This document shows, in pieces, positions 14,909 through 22,401 of a stretch of 22,401 nt of DNA. Source of the DNA: an uncultured Collinsella sp. (lineage in GTDB: Bacteria > Actinomycetota > Coriobacteriia > Coriobacteriales > Coriobacteriaceae). The number at the start of each line of letters is the position of its first letter. Within the stretch, counting starts at the first letter, position 1. Under the pieces are notes generated by a model. The model had not been told where the DNA came from, did no database searches, and saw only the letters and a list, made by a program, of their open reading frames with translations. Made by a program: the position numbers and the translations under genes. The stretch lies in NCBI GenBank assembly GCA_958403205.1, contig CATXWM010000034.1, forward strand, positions 1 to 22,401. Direction: 5' to 3'.

Positions 14909-14956
14909 TATGTTCGAATCGCGCTTCCATCGCGTCTAACGGTTGCGTCGATCTTT

Positions 14957-14994
14957 GGGGGGCTTGTCGCATCTGCGGCGGCCCCCTGTTTTTT
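14957..14994 (+). terminator. Rho-independent terminator after EIID
   Basis: A G-run (14957-14962) with the next C pairs with GCCCCC (14981-14986), with an inner CGC/GCG pairing, followed by TGTTTTTT. Confidence 0.85.
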
Positions 14995-15020
14995 AAAACT
15001 CCGTACGAAAGGGGAGGGCT

Positions 15021-15866
15021 ATGGTCGTACCCGAGCTTTCGCTCATGAACATCAACCATCGTTACTACAGCATCGAGACGTTTTTTAAGGCTGCAGGTGA
15101 GGCCGGCTATCGCAATATCGAGCTGTGGACCGGCTCGATGCACCTGTATGTGGATTGCCATGAGCACGATTCGGTGGATAAGATTCGCGATCTTGCCGCC
15201 CAATACGGTATCAAGATCGTGTGCGTGTGCCCCGAGCAGAACAACCCCAAGCCGTGGAACGTCGCGGTGCGCGGTGAGGCGGGCCAAAAACGCATCCTCT
15301 CGTACTTTAAGAATGTGATCGACGTTGCCGTTGAGTTGGGCGTGCCGCAGATTCTGGTGACGAGTGGTTGGGCCTATCTGGACGAGCCGGCTGAGGACGC
15401 CTGGGCCCGCAGCGTTGCCATGCTGCGCTCGGTGTGCGACTACGCCGATACGCGCGGTATTCGCGTCGCGCTCGAGGCCCTGCAGCCGTCGGAGTCCGTG
15501 TTGGTCAACACCGCACAGGATGTCGCGCGCATCCTCGAGGCGGTCGATCGTCCCAACCTGAAGGCCTGTATCGACTTTGGCGCCATGGAAGTTGCCGGCG
15601 ACACGATCGACGGCTACTTTGAGGTTTTGGGCGACAAGATCGTTCACACCCACTTTGTAGATGTGGGCGGCGGCACGACGCATCTTGCCTGGGGCGACGG
15701 CGAGCGTGATATGCGTGCCGACCTCGAGGCACTCATGCGCCACGACTTTACGGGCTATGTCTCGGCCGAGACGTGTGATGGCCGCTACTATCAGGATCCG
15801 TCCAAGGCGACGACTCAGGTTATCGAGATGTATCGCCGTGTGACAGCGGAGATGGAAGCCGAATAA
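15021..15866 (+). CDS. Sugar-phosphate isomerase/epimerase-like TIM barrel, FrlC-like
   Basis: The 281-residue product belongs to the AP endonuclease 2/xylose isomerase-like family. FrlC, the fructoselysine 3-epimerase, is a member with the same layout and length. The metal-binding residues expected for this fold are visible: Glu152 in VALEALQP, Asp185 in ACIDFG, His211 in VHTHFVD and Glu250 in SAETCD. GYRNIELWTGSMH near residues 29-41 is the family start strand. The start ATG 15021 follows AAAGGGGAGGG. It lies between a terminator and the second deglycase, with no obvious promoter, so it may depend on read-through from EIID. In this context it probably converts the psicose-type epimer of the Amadori compound into the form that the deglycase can use. 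A hydroxypyruvate-isomerase or tagatose-epimerase role is not excluded. Confidence 0.8.
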   Translation: MVVPELSLMNINHRYYSIETFFKAAGEAGYRNIELWTGSMHLYVDCHEHDSVDKIRDLAAQYGIKIVCVCPEQNNPKPWNVAVRGEAGQKRILSYFKNVIDVAVELGVPQILVTSGWAYLDEPAEDAWARSVAMLRSVCDYADTRGIRVALEALQPSESVLVNTAQDVARILEAVDRPNLKACIDFGAMEVAGDTIDGYFEVLGDKIVHTHFVDVGGGTTHLAWGDGERDMRADLEALMRHDFTGYVSAETCDGRYYQDPSKATTQVIEMYRRVTAEMEAE

Positions 15867-15875
15867 CTAAACTGC

Positions 15876-15921
15876 GCGGTTGCGCCGGAAACGCTTGGGC
15901 GGGTCTGGCGCAACGCTTTTA
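15876..15921 (+). terminator. Hairpin terminator after the FrlC-like gene
   Basis: GTTGCGCC (15879-15886) pairs with GGCGCAAC (15907-15914) and is followed by GCTTTTA. The loop is about 20 bases and G-rich. Confidence 0.6.
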
Positions 15922-16039
15922 TAGCTGGCGAGTTGTGGGGAACCCGTTGGCAGTAGCGTTCGAAATAGACAACTATTGGCGTTGTAATACCACTCGGGCG
16001 AGGAAACCGACCGTTCGCCGCAAATCTCCGTGAGTTTGG

Positions 16040-16087
16040 ATTGGTATTAAATAACAAGCAATCGTATGGCTATAATTGGTATCAGCA
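16040..16087 (+). promoter_or_regulatory. Paired operator 3 and promoter of deglycase 2
   Basis: ATTGGTATTAAAT (16040-16052) is identical to the left site of operator 2. ATTGGTATCAGCA (16075-16087) is the second site, with starts 35 bp apart. TATAAT (16071-16076) overlaps the second site exactly as at the EIIC promoter. The start codon of deglycase 2 is 47 bp beyond. Confidence 0.65.
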
Positions 16088-16133
16088 AGAAGCGCGATGT
16101 ATAGAATTGCGCACATGTGATGGGAGGACACAC

Positions 16134-17195
16134 ATGAAGGAGACCGAGAAGATCGAGATCATGCACTTCGACCAGGAGGGCTACCTCGAGGACGGCAGGA
16201 ACGTCTACGAGGCCGGCAAGAAGATGACCGCCCTGGCCGACCGCGTGCACGAGGAGGGCTACGACGCCGTCTTCCTGATGGGCGTCGGCGGCACCTGGGA
16301 CGAGTTCATGCAGCTCGAGTACCTCATGAACAAGTTCGGCGACCGCGACCTCGAGGTCTACCTGATCCACGCCGCCGAGTGGAACGTCATGGGCCACAAG
16401 CGCATGACCGACAGGTCCGTCGTGCTGACCGCCTCCGAGTCCGGCACCACCCCCGAGGTGCTCGAGGCCGTCGGCAAGATGAGGGAGATGGGCGTGCGCG
16501 TCTTCGCCATGACCAACCCCGAGGGCAAGATCGGGCAGGCCGTGGGCGCCGAGAACTGCGTCATGATGGCCTCCGACCACGGCGCCGGCGGCTGCGAGAA
16601 GGGCTACTACCTCGCCGACTGCTTCGGCCTGCGCCTGCTCAACCGCCGCGGCTGCTTCCCCAAGTTCGACCTGTTCATCGAGCAGACGAAGGACGTCTGG
16701 AAGGACATGCTCGACATCCGCAAGCGCTTCGAGCCGCGCGCCGAGGAGCTCGCCAGGAAGTACGCGCTGGCCGACTACACCATGTTCATCGGCTCGGGCG
16801 CGCTGTGGGGCGAGACCATCCTGTACTCCATGTGCCTGCTCGAGGAGATGCAGTGGAAGCGCATCCGCCACATCACCTCGCACGACTTCTTCCACGGCAC
16901 GCTCGAGCTGCTCGAGCCCGGCGTCCCGGTGTTCCTGTTCATGGGAGAGGACGAGTGCCGCGCCCTCGACGAGCGCGTCCGCGCCTTCCTCACCAGCGGC
17001 GTGACCGGCGACGAGGACTACGTCATCATCGACACCGCCGAGTACGCGATCCCGGGCCTGGACGACGACTTCCGCGTCATCGTGTCGCCGTGGATCCTGT
17101 CCGTGCTGACCACCGACCGCCTCTCGCGCAACTACGAGCTGGTCACCAAGCACAACCTCAAGTACCGCCGCTACTACCACCAGTTCGACTACTAA
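16134..17195 (+). CDS. SIS-domain deglycase (FrlB/FraB/Gfr type), copy 2
   Basis: This gene is base-for-base the same as 10984-12045 as far as I can read, so the product is the same 353-residue two-SIS-domain deglycase with Glu238 and His254. The identity starts at the ATG and ends at the stop codon: the ribosome site here is GGGAGG (copy 1 AAAGGAG), and the bases after the stop differ completely. It has its own promoter with the paired GGTAT motif, lacks the structured leader of copy 1, and is followed by its own terminator, so it is a single-gene unit. Its coding DNA contrasts with neighbours in near-absolute G/C at third positions and in use of AGG for arginine. In Gfr-type systems two different deglycases handle glucoselysine and fructoselysine; here the two are identical, so extra dosage or separate regulation is the more likely reason. 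Confidence 0.85.
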   Translation: MKETEKIEIMHFDQEGYLEDGRNVYEAGKKMTALADRVHEEGYDAVFLMGVGGTWDEFMQLEYLMNKFGDRDLEVYLIHAAEWNVMGHKRMTDRSVVLTASESGTTPEVLEAVGKMREMGVRVFAMTNPEGKIGQAVGAENCVMMASDHGAGGCEKGYYLADCFGLRLLNRRGCFPKFDLFIEQTKDVWKDMLDIRKRFEPRAEELARKYALADYTMFIGSGALWGETILYSMCLLEEMQWKRIRHITSHDFFHGTLELLEPGVPVFLFMGEDECRALDERVRAFLTSGVTGDEDYVIIDTAEYAIPGLDDDFRVIVSPWILSVLTTDRLSRNYELVTKHNLKYRRYYHQFDY

Positions 17196-17247
17196 GAGCT
17201 GGCCGCAGGGCCGATATCTTGGCTGGTTGATATCTCGACCCTACACA

Positions 17248-17279
17248 AGGGCGTCCGCATTCGCGCGGGCGCCCTTTTT
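17248..17279 (+). terminator. Rho-independent terminator after deglycase 2
   Basis: AGGGCGTCCGC pairs with GCGGGCGCCCT (one wobble) around a short loop and is followed by TTTTTG. It closes the sugar locus. Confidence 0.85.
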
Positions 17280-17307
17280 GCGTTGCCGTCGGCGCAGGGT
17301 GTCCTCG

Positions 17308-17496
17308 GCGGAAATCTCATCCCGGAATTTCGGCTCAGAGTGGGATGCGGTTTCCGGATGCGTCCCATTCTGAAGCCCCGAAACGGGACGCGCTTTCCGC
17401 TTGGGGTCCGATCCGGAAAGCTCATCCCGTTCCGAGCATCAAATCCGGGACATGCTTTCCGCGCTCCGCCCCTTGCAGAAAGCGCGTCTCCTTCCA
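17308..17496. repeat. Cluster of imperfect palindromic intergenic repeats
   Basis: The unit GCGGAAATCTCATCCCG (17308-17324) recurs as CCGGAAAGCTCATCCCG (17413-17429). Each is followed by an inverted partner: CGGGACGCGCTTTCCGC at 17384-17400 and CGGGACATGCTTTCCGC at 17446-17462. Between the first pair, a second stem joins about 17329-17349 with 17359-17382. A degenerate AGAAAGCGCGTCTCC follows near 17479. No gene is visible in this roughly 440-bp gap; the cluster resembles REP/BIME-type intergenic repeats. Confidence 0.7.
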
Positions 17497-17549
17497 AACA
17501 CAAATCTTGCGGTACAGCTTCTGCAAAGACGCGAAGTGGCCGCTGACAG

Positions 17550-17590
17550 CAAAGAGGGGCTGCCGAGACAATGCCCGACGGCCCCTCCCC
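17550..17590 (-). terminator. Terminator of the MMPL/LxxG operon
   Basis: On the minus strand, AGGGGCCGTCG pairs with CGGCAGCCCCT (one mismatch, one wobble) and is followed by CTTTG. It lies 45 bp after the stop codon of the LxxG-repeat gene. Confidence 0.55.
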
Positions 17591-17634
17591 TCATAACTTG
17601 CTATCGATGCCAATCGCCACAAGGGCGCGGCTGC

Positions 17635-20064
17635 CTACTTGCTGATCGCGCCCGTCATATAGATAAACTGCACGCGATTTATATGTCCGCCCTGCTCGCC
17701 GTTGACAAAGTCCGTCGGCGTAAAGCCGGGGTTGAGCATTTCCTCGATCTTGTCCTTAACGGTGTCGATGACCTGAGTATCGAGATTGCTCGTTCGGTCG
17801 GTAAGCTCCTGCATGCCGTTGCCGAGCTCGGATGCGCCGCTGGCAAGCGTACCTGCACCCGAGGAGAGAAGATTCATGCCGCTAGCAAGGCTAGCAGCAC
17901 CTGTCTTGAGCTGCGCCGCACCGTTGTTGAGCTGTGATGCGCCGTTGGCAAGCGCGGGCGTGGCACCGTTGAGCTGCTGTGTGCCCGCAGCAAGCTGGTC
18001 GGTGCCCGCGGCAAGAGCCGCGGCGCCATCGCTCAGCTGACCCGCGCCCGTTGCTGCAGAGCCAACACCGGCGACAAGACCGGGGTTCACGGCCGTGGGG
18101 TTTGCCGGGTTGATCGCGCTGTTCATATAGGCGATGGCTCCGGCCAGGCTCAGCTGTTGGCCATCCTGGACAGTGGTGTAGCCCTGAATGGCGCTATCGA
18201 GCGCGGTGACGGCACCCTGGGCGCCGCCCTGGGCGCCGGCCGCCTGGGCCAAAGTCGTAACCTGATCGGTAAGCGTGCCAAACATGGACTCGGCACCCTT
18301 AAGGCCCTGCGACACCTGCGTGTTAAGACCCTGCGCGCCCGCAACGGCATTGGATGCAGAATCGAGAAGCGCGGTAAGACCCGTCGCATCGGCGCTCGAT
18401 GCCGCCGTGGCGGCGGCATCCGCACTGGTAGCAGCACTGCCGGCACTTGCGGTGGCGGCATCCAGCTGTGCCGTAGCCTCGCTTAGCTTGGCTGCCGCAG
18501 CCTTGGCGGAGTCGAGATCGGCCGCGTTATCCAGCGCGTCCTGAGCATCGGCGACCGCCGCCTTGGCAGCGGCAATAGATGCAACGGTGCTCTCGGCGCC
18601 AGCCTTTGCGCTCTCGGCGTTAGCCTTTGCCGCATCGTTGCCCATGGCGCTCGCGGCCTGCTTTGCCCCGCCGAGCGCCTGCTGTGCACCGGCAAGGTAC
18701 TGCCCCTCGCCGCTGAGCGCCGCCGTAAGACCCTGCGGCCCGTACAGCGCGCTGTAGGCGTTGCCCGACGTAGCGGTCACGGCGTCCTGGGCCGCCTTGG
18801 CCGCAGCCTGCGCCTTGGCAAGGTTTGCCTCCTGAGCCTGCTTGCCCAGCGTCAGCGCGTCGACGTACGTATCGGACCCAGCGGCAATTCCACTTATGCC
18901 GCCCGAGATCTGCTGTGCGCTCCCCTGCAGCTTGGAAAGGCCCGCCGAAAGATCGGACGCACCGCCCTTAAGCTGCACGGCACCGGCATTAACCCCCTCG
19001 GCACCGGCATTAAGGTTGCTCACGCCTTCGACCAGCGTGGGGACCTGCGCGTTGAGCTGACTCGTACCCGCCGCGAGCGCAGCGGCGCCACTGGACAGCG
19101 TGTCGGCACCGGTATTGGCCGTGGCAAGCGAGGCCGCGAGCGTCTTGACACCGTCGGCAACCTGGCCAGCACCGCTATTGGCCGTAGCAATACCGTTGGA
19201 GAGCTCCACGAGCCGGCTCGTATCCATGCTGCTCGAGTCCACATCGATGGCAAGATTCAGCGGCACGCCGACAATCTGCCAGCCATCAAACTCAAAATCC
19301 TCAACATCGGTCGTAATGGTGTAGTCTCCGGTGCTGCCGGGAATCACCATGTAGGTAAGCTGCGTGTTGGAGCCGTTGGCAGCAACCGTGGCGCCCTCAG
19401 CCTCAATATCGTGTGCCTCGGCATCCTTAAGCTGACCGGTAATCTGAACCAGGTAGTTATCGGCATAATCGCCACCGGTATAGTCGTCATTCTTTTCGAC
19501 CTTGAGCTTCATGGTGAGCTTGCCGCTCTTGCCCGCCAAATCCTTGGCGTCGATATCGCGGCCATCGAGCTGGTATGCCACGGTGACGTTCCACGGCATC
19601 TGAGTGTTCTTGTCCAGATCGCCCTGGTAGACAAAGTCCTGCACTCCCTGGCCCGTAACGGCAACCGACCCGCTGTCGTCCGTTAGTTTTTGAGTCGTCG
19701 ATAGGTTGGTCACTTTGTTATAGGTGCCGGCATCGTCGATCTTGACGCCCTTATTGGCCTCGAAGCTATTGACCACGTAAACACCCGTGCGATTGCCGTC
19801 GGCATCGGTTTTGACGTATACGACCTGGTTTTTCTTATATCCCGGCGTGCTGTTATCGGAGTCCGTCGCCATCTGTTCACTCGTAGCCGAGGCAGCGCTC
19901 GTCGACCCTACGCCGTCGGCGAACACAACGGCACCGGGAACGGTAAGGGCCACGGTCAGACCGGCGGCAAGAGCGAGCGCAGCGATGCGCTTATGGGGAC
20001 GACGTACAAGATCGCGTTGGGCTTTGAGCTCTTTCGAAGCGGTATCAGTGGTATGGGTATGCAT
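17635..20064 (-). CDS. Exported Leu-x-x-Gly heptad-repeat protein
   Basis: From ATG 20064 (GGAAGGA ribosome site) the product is 809 residues. The frame is open upstream but overlaps the MMPL gene and has no support there. Residues about 20-50 are a basic segment plus hydrophobic helix ending PGAVVFADG, an export signal or membrane anchor. A beta-rich domain follows (YVKTDADGNRTGVYVVNSFE, DFEFDGWQIVGVPLNLAIDV). Then come long Ala-rich coiled segments bounded by heptads of the type QLNNGAAQLKTGAASLASG, known from YhgE/Pip-type envelope proteins. The C-terminus INRVQFIYMTGAISK carries no visible membrane helix. It is 32 bp downstream of an MMPL transporter gene in a shared operon, a pairing I recall from related Gram-positives. 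It probably forms an extended envelope structure serving the transporter; its function is unknown. Confidence 0.85.
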   Translation of the reverse strand: MHTHTTDTASKELKAQRDLVRRPHKRIAALALAAGLTVALTVPGAVVFADGVGSTSAASATSEQMATDSDNSTPGYKKNQVVYVKTDADGNRTGVYVVNSFEANKGVKIDDAGTYNKVTNLSTTQKLTDDSGSVAVTGQGVQDFVYQGDLDKNTQMPWNVTVAYQLDGRDIDAKDLAGKSGKLTMKLKVEKNDDYTGGDYADNYLVQITGQLKDAEAHDIEAEGATVAANGSNTQLTYMVIPGSTGDYTITTDVEDFEFDGWQIVGVPLNLAIDVDSSSMDTSRLVELSNGIATANSGAGQVADGVKTLAASLATANTGADTLSSGAAALAAGTSQLNAQVPTLVEGVSNLNAGAEGVNAGAVQLKGGASDLSAGLSKLQGSAQQISGGISGIAAGSDTYVDALTLGKQAQEANLAKAQAAAKAAQDAVTATSGNAYSALYGPQGLTAALSGEGQYLAGAQQALGGAKQAASAMGNDAAKANAESAKAGAESTVASIAAAKAAVADAQDALDNAADLDSAKAAAAKLSEATAQLDAATASAGSAATSADAAATAASSADATGLTALLDSASNAVAGAQGLNTQVSQGLKGAESMFGTLTDQVTTLAQAAGAQGGAQGAVTALDSAIQGYTTVQDGQQLSLAGAIAYMNSAINPANPTAVNPGLVAGVGSAATGAGQLSDGAAALAAGTDQLAAGTQQLNGATPALANGASQLNNGAAQLKTGAASLASGMNLLSSGAGTLASGASELGNGMQELTDRTSNLDTQVIDTVKDKIEEMLNPGFTPTDFVNGEQGGHINRVQFIYMTGAISK

Positions 20065-20096
20065 TGCGGTATTCCTTCCAACTGCTTTGTAAAACG

Positions 20097-22223
20097 TTAC
20101 TGAGCGGAGCCGTCCGCAGCCGATGCCTCGGTGGTATCCGAAACCGGATCCTGGGCATCCTTGGGCAAAAAATGAGCTTTGAGCGTGGTCTTGCCGATGA
20201 GGCCATCGAGCACATACAGGAAACCCGGCAGCGCAAAGAGTACGGCGACTAGGGAGATGCTCACGCCGACGCCCAGGAACCAGCCGATCTGCTTGAGCAC
20301 GCCGTGGCTCGAGATCGCATGGATCAGGAAGCCACTGATTAGCAGAACCGATCCAGAGGTCAAAACAGGAATCGTGCAAGCTTCCATGGTCTCGAGTAGC
20401 GCTTCGCGCTTATGCATGGTCACGCGGTCCTCACGATAGCGGTCAGCAATCAGGATGCCGTAGTCGACGGCAACGCCCAGCTGGATGGAGCTCACAATTA
20501 AGTAGGCGAGGAAGAACTCGTGCATACCGGTGTAGAGCGGTGCAGCAAAGTTGACCCAGATCGAGGTCTCAATCACGAGCACCAAGATGATCGGCAGGCT
20601 CAGCGACTTGGTGGCCAGCAGCAAGACCGCGAACACGGCCACGACGGCGATGAGGTCGACCTTGCCCTTATCGACGGTGATGGTGTCCTTAAGGTCGGTG
20701 GTGCTCACGCCCTCGCCGGCGAGCATTGCCTTACCCGGATAATGTTTGTCCGCGATACAACGAATCTTCTTGACCAGCTTAAATGTACTCGGACCCTCGT
20801 AGGGCGCGGTAACCGTGAGCACCAAACGGCTGTAGTGCTCTCCCTCCACCAGATCGAGCGTGTCCTTTTCGGCCATGCCCGTGGGGATATAGGGACTCGC
20901 AACGTCAACATAGCTCTGGATGGACTTGACCTCGGGGAGCGCCTTGAGCTCATTGGAGAGTGCCTGCTCCTCGCTCACCTCTCCACGGGGAACGAGCACA
21001 ACGTAGGTATCGGAGTTGCCAAAGACCTCCTTGACCTTGTCCATATCCTGACCAAGCCGCGTATCCGAACCAAAAATGTGCGAAGTGCCGTAGTAGTACG
21101 TGATATCGCTGGAGGTCGATGCCACACGCGCAGGGTAAACCACGGCGAGGATCACGACGGCAGCGGGGATACAGACCTTGAGCACCAGACGGGCGAACTT
21201 ACCCAGCGGCGGGACAAAGGGCCTGTGCTGCGATTTTTGCACAAAGCCATCGAACTGAACGAACATCGAAGGAACAAAGGTAAAGACCGATACCAGGCTG
21301 ATGGCGATACCCTTTGCAAGGGCAAGACCAAGGTCGGGGCCGATCTTAAACTGCATGGCGGCAAGCGCGATAAAGCCGATGCAGACCGTGCAACCGCTCG
21401 AAAACACGGCGACCGAGGACAGGCAGCACGACTGCACCATGTCTTCGGCAACGCTGCCGTGGCGGCCACGCTCCTCGTTAAAGCGGTGCAGCAAAAAGAC
21501 CGAGAAGTCCAGCGCGATGGCAACCTGCAAAATGGAGCCCGCAGAGTTGGTGACAAAGCTAATCTCGCCAAAGATGAGGTTGGTGCCCCAGTTGATAAAC
21601 ACCGAGACGCCCAGGCCCAGCAGCACCAGGATGGGTTCGGCCCAGCTGGTAGTCGTGATGACCAGAATCACGAAGATAATCGCTATGACAGCGACCGTGA
21701 TAATGCTGATCTGCTGCTCGGTCGATGTGGTGGCGAGCGCGTTAGACATGGCCGAGCCCGTAATGGCGCCCTCGTCGCCCACGATATCTCGAATAGCGTC
21801 GGTTGCCTCGATCTCCTTTTCGGAATTAACCGTCACCGTAAACAGGGCGTTGTTCTTTTTGTAATAGGTCTCAACGGTGTCTTTGTCTTGCGTGGCAAGC
21901 GGCTGATCGATATCTGCCGCGTCGTCAAGCCATAGGACCTCCTCGACGCCGTCGACCTTTTTGATTTTGTCCTTGTATTTGAGCGCCTGAGCGATCGAGA
22001 CATTGGGCACCATAACGCGACAGTTGGGAATGTCACCCTCAAACTCATCACCCATGGTATTCAGAGCGACGGTCGACGCCGCTTCGTCGGGCAGATAGCT
22101 CGTAATGTCGTAGTTAACGCCTACAAACTGGCGCAGGAACAGGCATACCAGTGCTGCCACCGCATAGAACGCGATGATGGGTTTGCGGTGCTTCACGACC
22201 CATCGAAATAGCTTCTCTTTCAA
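20097..22223 (-). CDS. MMPL/RND-type membrane transporter
   Basis: The roughly 708-residue product has the two-fold RND layout: an N-terminal helix (PIIAFYAVAALVCLF), an extracytoplasmic domain, five further helices, a second helix plus soluble domain, and a final set of five. The second half repeats the first. Proton-relay-like acidic positions are visible in TM4, ALDFSVFLLHR, and TM10, GVAVDYGILIADRY, the sites occupied by the Asp-Tyr pairs in MmpL3. Substrates of the family include lipids and lipopeptides; the one here cannot be read. The start chosen is the TTG at 22223, seven bases from GGAGG; the TTG at 22229 lies only one base from it. The tail from about residue 675 is hydrophilic (KDAQDPVSDTTEASAADGSA). 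The LxxG-repeat gene follows directly. Confidence 0.9.
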   Translation of the reverse strand: MKEKLFRWVVKHRKPIIAFYAVAALVCLFLRQFVGVNYDITSYLPDEAASTVALNTMGDEFEGDIPNCRVMVPNVSIAQALKYKDKIKKVDGVEEVLWLDDAADIDQPLATQDKDTVETYYKKNNALFTVTVNSEKEIEATDAIRDIVGDEGAITGSAMSNALATTSTEQQISIITVAVIAIIFVILVITTTSWAEPILVLLGLGVSVFINWGTNLIFGEISFVTNSAGSILQVAIALDFSVFLLHRFNEERGRHGSVAEDMVQSCCLSSVAVFSSGCTVCIGFIALAAMQFKIGPDLGLALAKGIAISLVSVFTFVPSMFVQFDGFVQKSQHRPFVPPLGKFARLVLKVCIPAAVVILAVVYPARVASTSSDITYYYGTSHIFGSDTRLGQDMDKVKEVFGNSDTYVVLVPRGEVSEEQALSNELKALPEVKSIQSYVDVASPYIPTGMAEKDTLDLVEGEHYSRLVLTVTAPYEGPSTFKLVKKIRCIADKHYPGKAMLAGEGVSTTDLKDTITVDKGKVDLIAVVAVFAVLLLATKSLSLPIILVLVIETSIWVNFAAPLYTGMHEFFLAYLIVSSIQLGVAVDYGILIADRYREDRVTMHKREALLETMEACTIPVLTSGSVLLISGFLIHAISSHGVLKQIGWFLGVGVSISLVAVLFALPGFLYVLDGLIGKTTLKAHFLPKDAQDPVSDTTEASAADGSAQ

Positions 22224-22263
22224 CCTCAATCCTCCATAACGCTCAGCCTATGTTTTGCTCTTT

Positions 22264-22292
22264 GTTATATTCCACATTTGGTAGTTATACAA
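22264..22292 (-). promoter_or_regulatory. Promoter of the MMPL/LxxG operon
   Basis: On the minus strand TTGTAT (22287-22292) and TATAAC (22264-22269) are separated by 17 bp, about 35 bp before the likely start codon. The adjacent near-palindrome ACACATGTTGT overlaps the -35 and could be a TetR-type operator. Confidence 0.55.
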
Positions 22293-22401
22293 CATGTGTA
22301 GGATAAAGGCGCCATAAAGATATGCGATTGACGCGGTCCCGGAGCCGATCGCGCGAATTTTTGTGGTGTAAGAGGGAGGGCCGCGTCAGCGCCCCCTGCG
22401 C

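Noticed and set aside
17308..17496. Possible CRISPR array
   Set aside because: Repeats are imperfect, inverted as well as direct, irregularly spaced and without uniform spacers; no cas genes are present.
20520..21935. 471-codon plus-strand frame opposite the MMPL gene
   Set aside because: It is antisense to conserved transmembrane and RND segments, is His/Asp/Arg rich, and has no ribosome site or family features.
1..22401. tRNA, rRNA and known riboswitch genes
   Set aside because: No cloverleaf with the conserved T-arm, no rRNA-like segment and no recognisable riboswitch consensus was seen on either strand by eye.

Overview
The window looks like a chromosome segment of a high-GC gut actinobacterium of the class Coriobacteriia, most likely Collinsella. 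This rests on third-position GC bias, the gene families present (mannose-family PTS, coiled-coil CHAP hydrolase, MMPL transporter paired with an LxxG-repeat protein) and many intergenic palindromes. The genus is inferred from remembered family resemblance, not from a search.

Positions 1-3450 are an accessory patch. A decayed transposase (about 177-690) and a truncated IS3-type element (about 3039-3414) flank a minus-strand two-gene operon. That operon encodes an AAA15/OLD-like ATPase and a small protein with a cysteine cluster and a PD-(D/E)xK-like motif. It looks like an uncharacterised defence module. No gene is visible in 1-176, 691-873 or 2834-3038.

Positions 3480-7440 are housekeeping and envelope genes: galE (minus), a secreted coiled-coil/CHAP peptidoglycan hydrolase (plus) and murB (minus), separated by palindromes and terminators.

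Positions 7440-17280 form a sugar-acquisition locus. It holds a LacI-family regulator, a small unknown protein, two overlapping GntR/UTRA regulators, a mannose-family PTS (EIIA, EIIB, EIIC, EIID), an FrlC-like epimerase and two SIS-domain deglycases of the FrlB/FraB/Gfr type. I read it as a system for Amadori compounds (fructoselysine or glucoselysine type). The PTS would import and phosphorylate the compound, the deglycase would split the phosphorylated product into a hexose phosphate and an amine, and the epimerase would bring in the psicose-type isomer. The locus appears to be split into separately transcribed units. Three of them (deglycase 1-EIIA-EIIB, EIIC-EIID, deglycase 2) are preceded by the same paired motif, A(T/C)(T/C)GGTAT(T/C)A, with 33, 34 or 35 bp between the pair. 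The two deglycase genes read as identical base for base over 1062 bp, from the ATG to the stop codon and no further.

Positions 17280-22401 hold a cluster of imperfect intergenic repeats and then a minus-strand operon: an MMPL/RND-type transporter followed by a large exported Leu-x-x-Gly repeat protein, with a recognisable promoter near 22264-22292.
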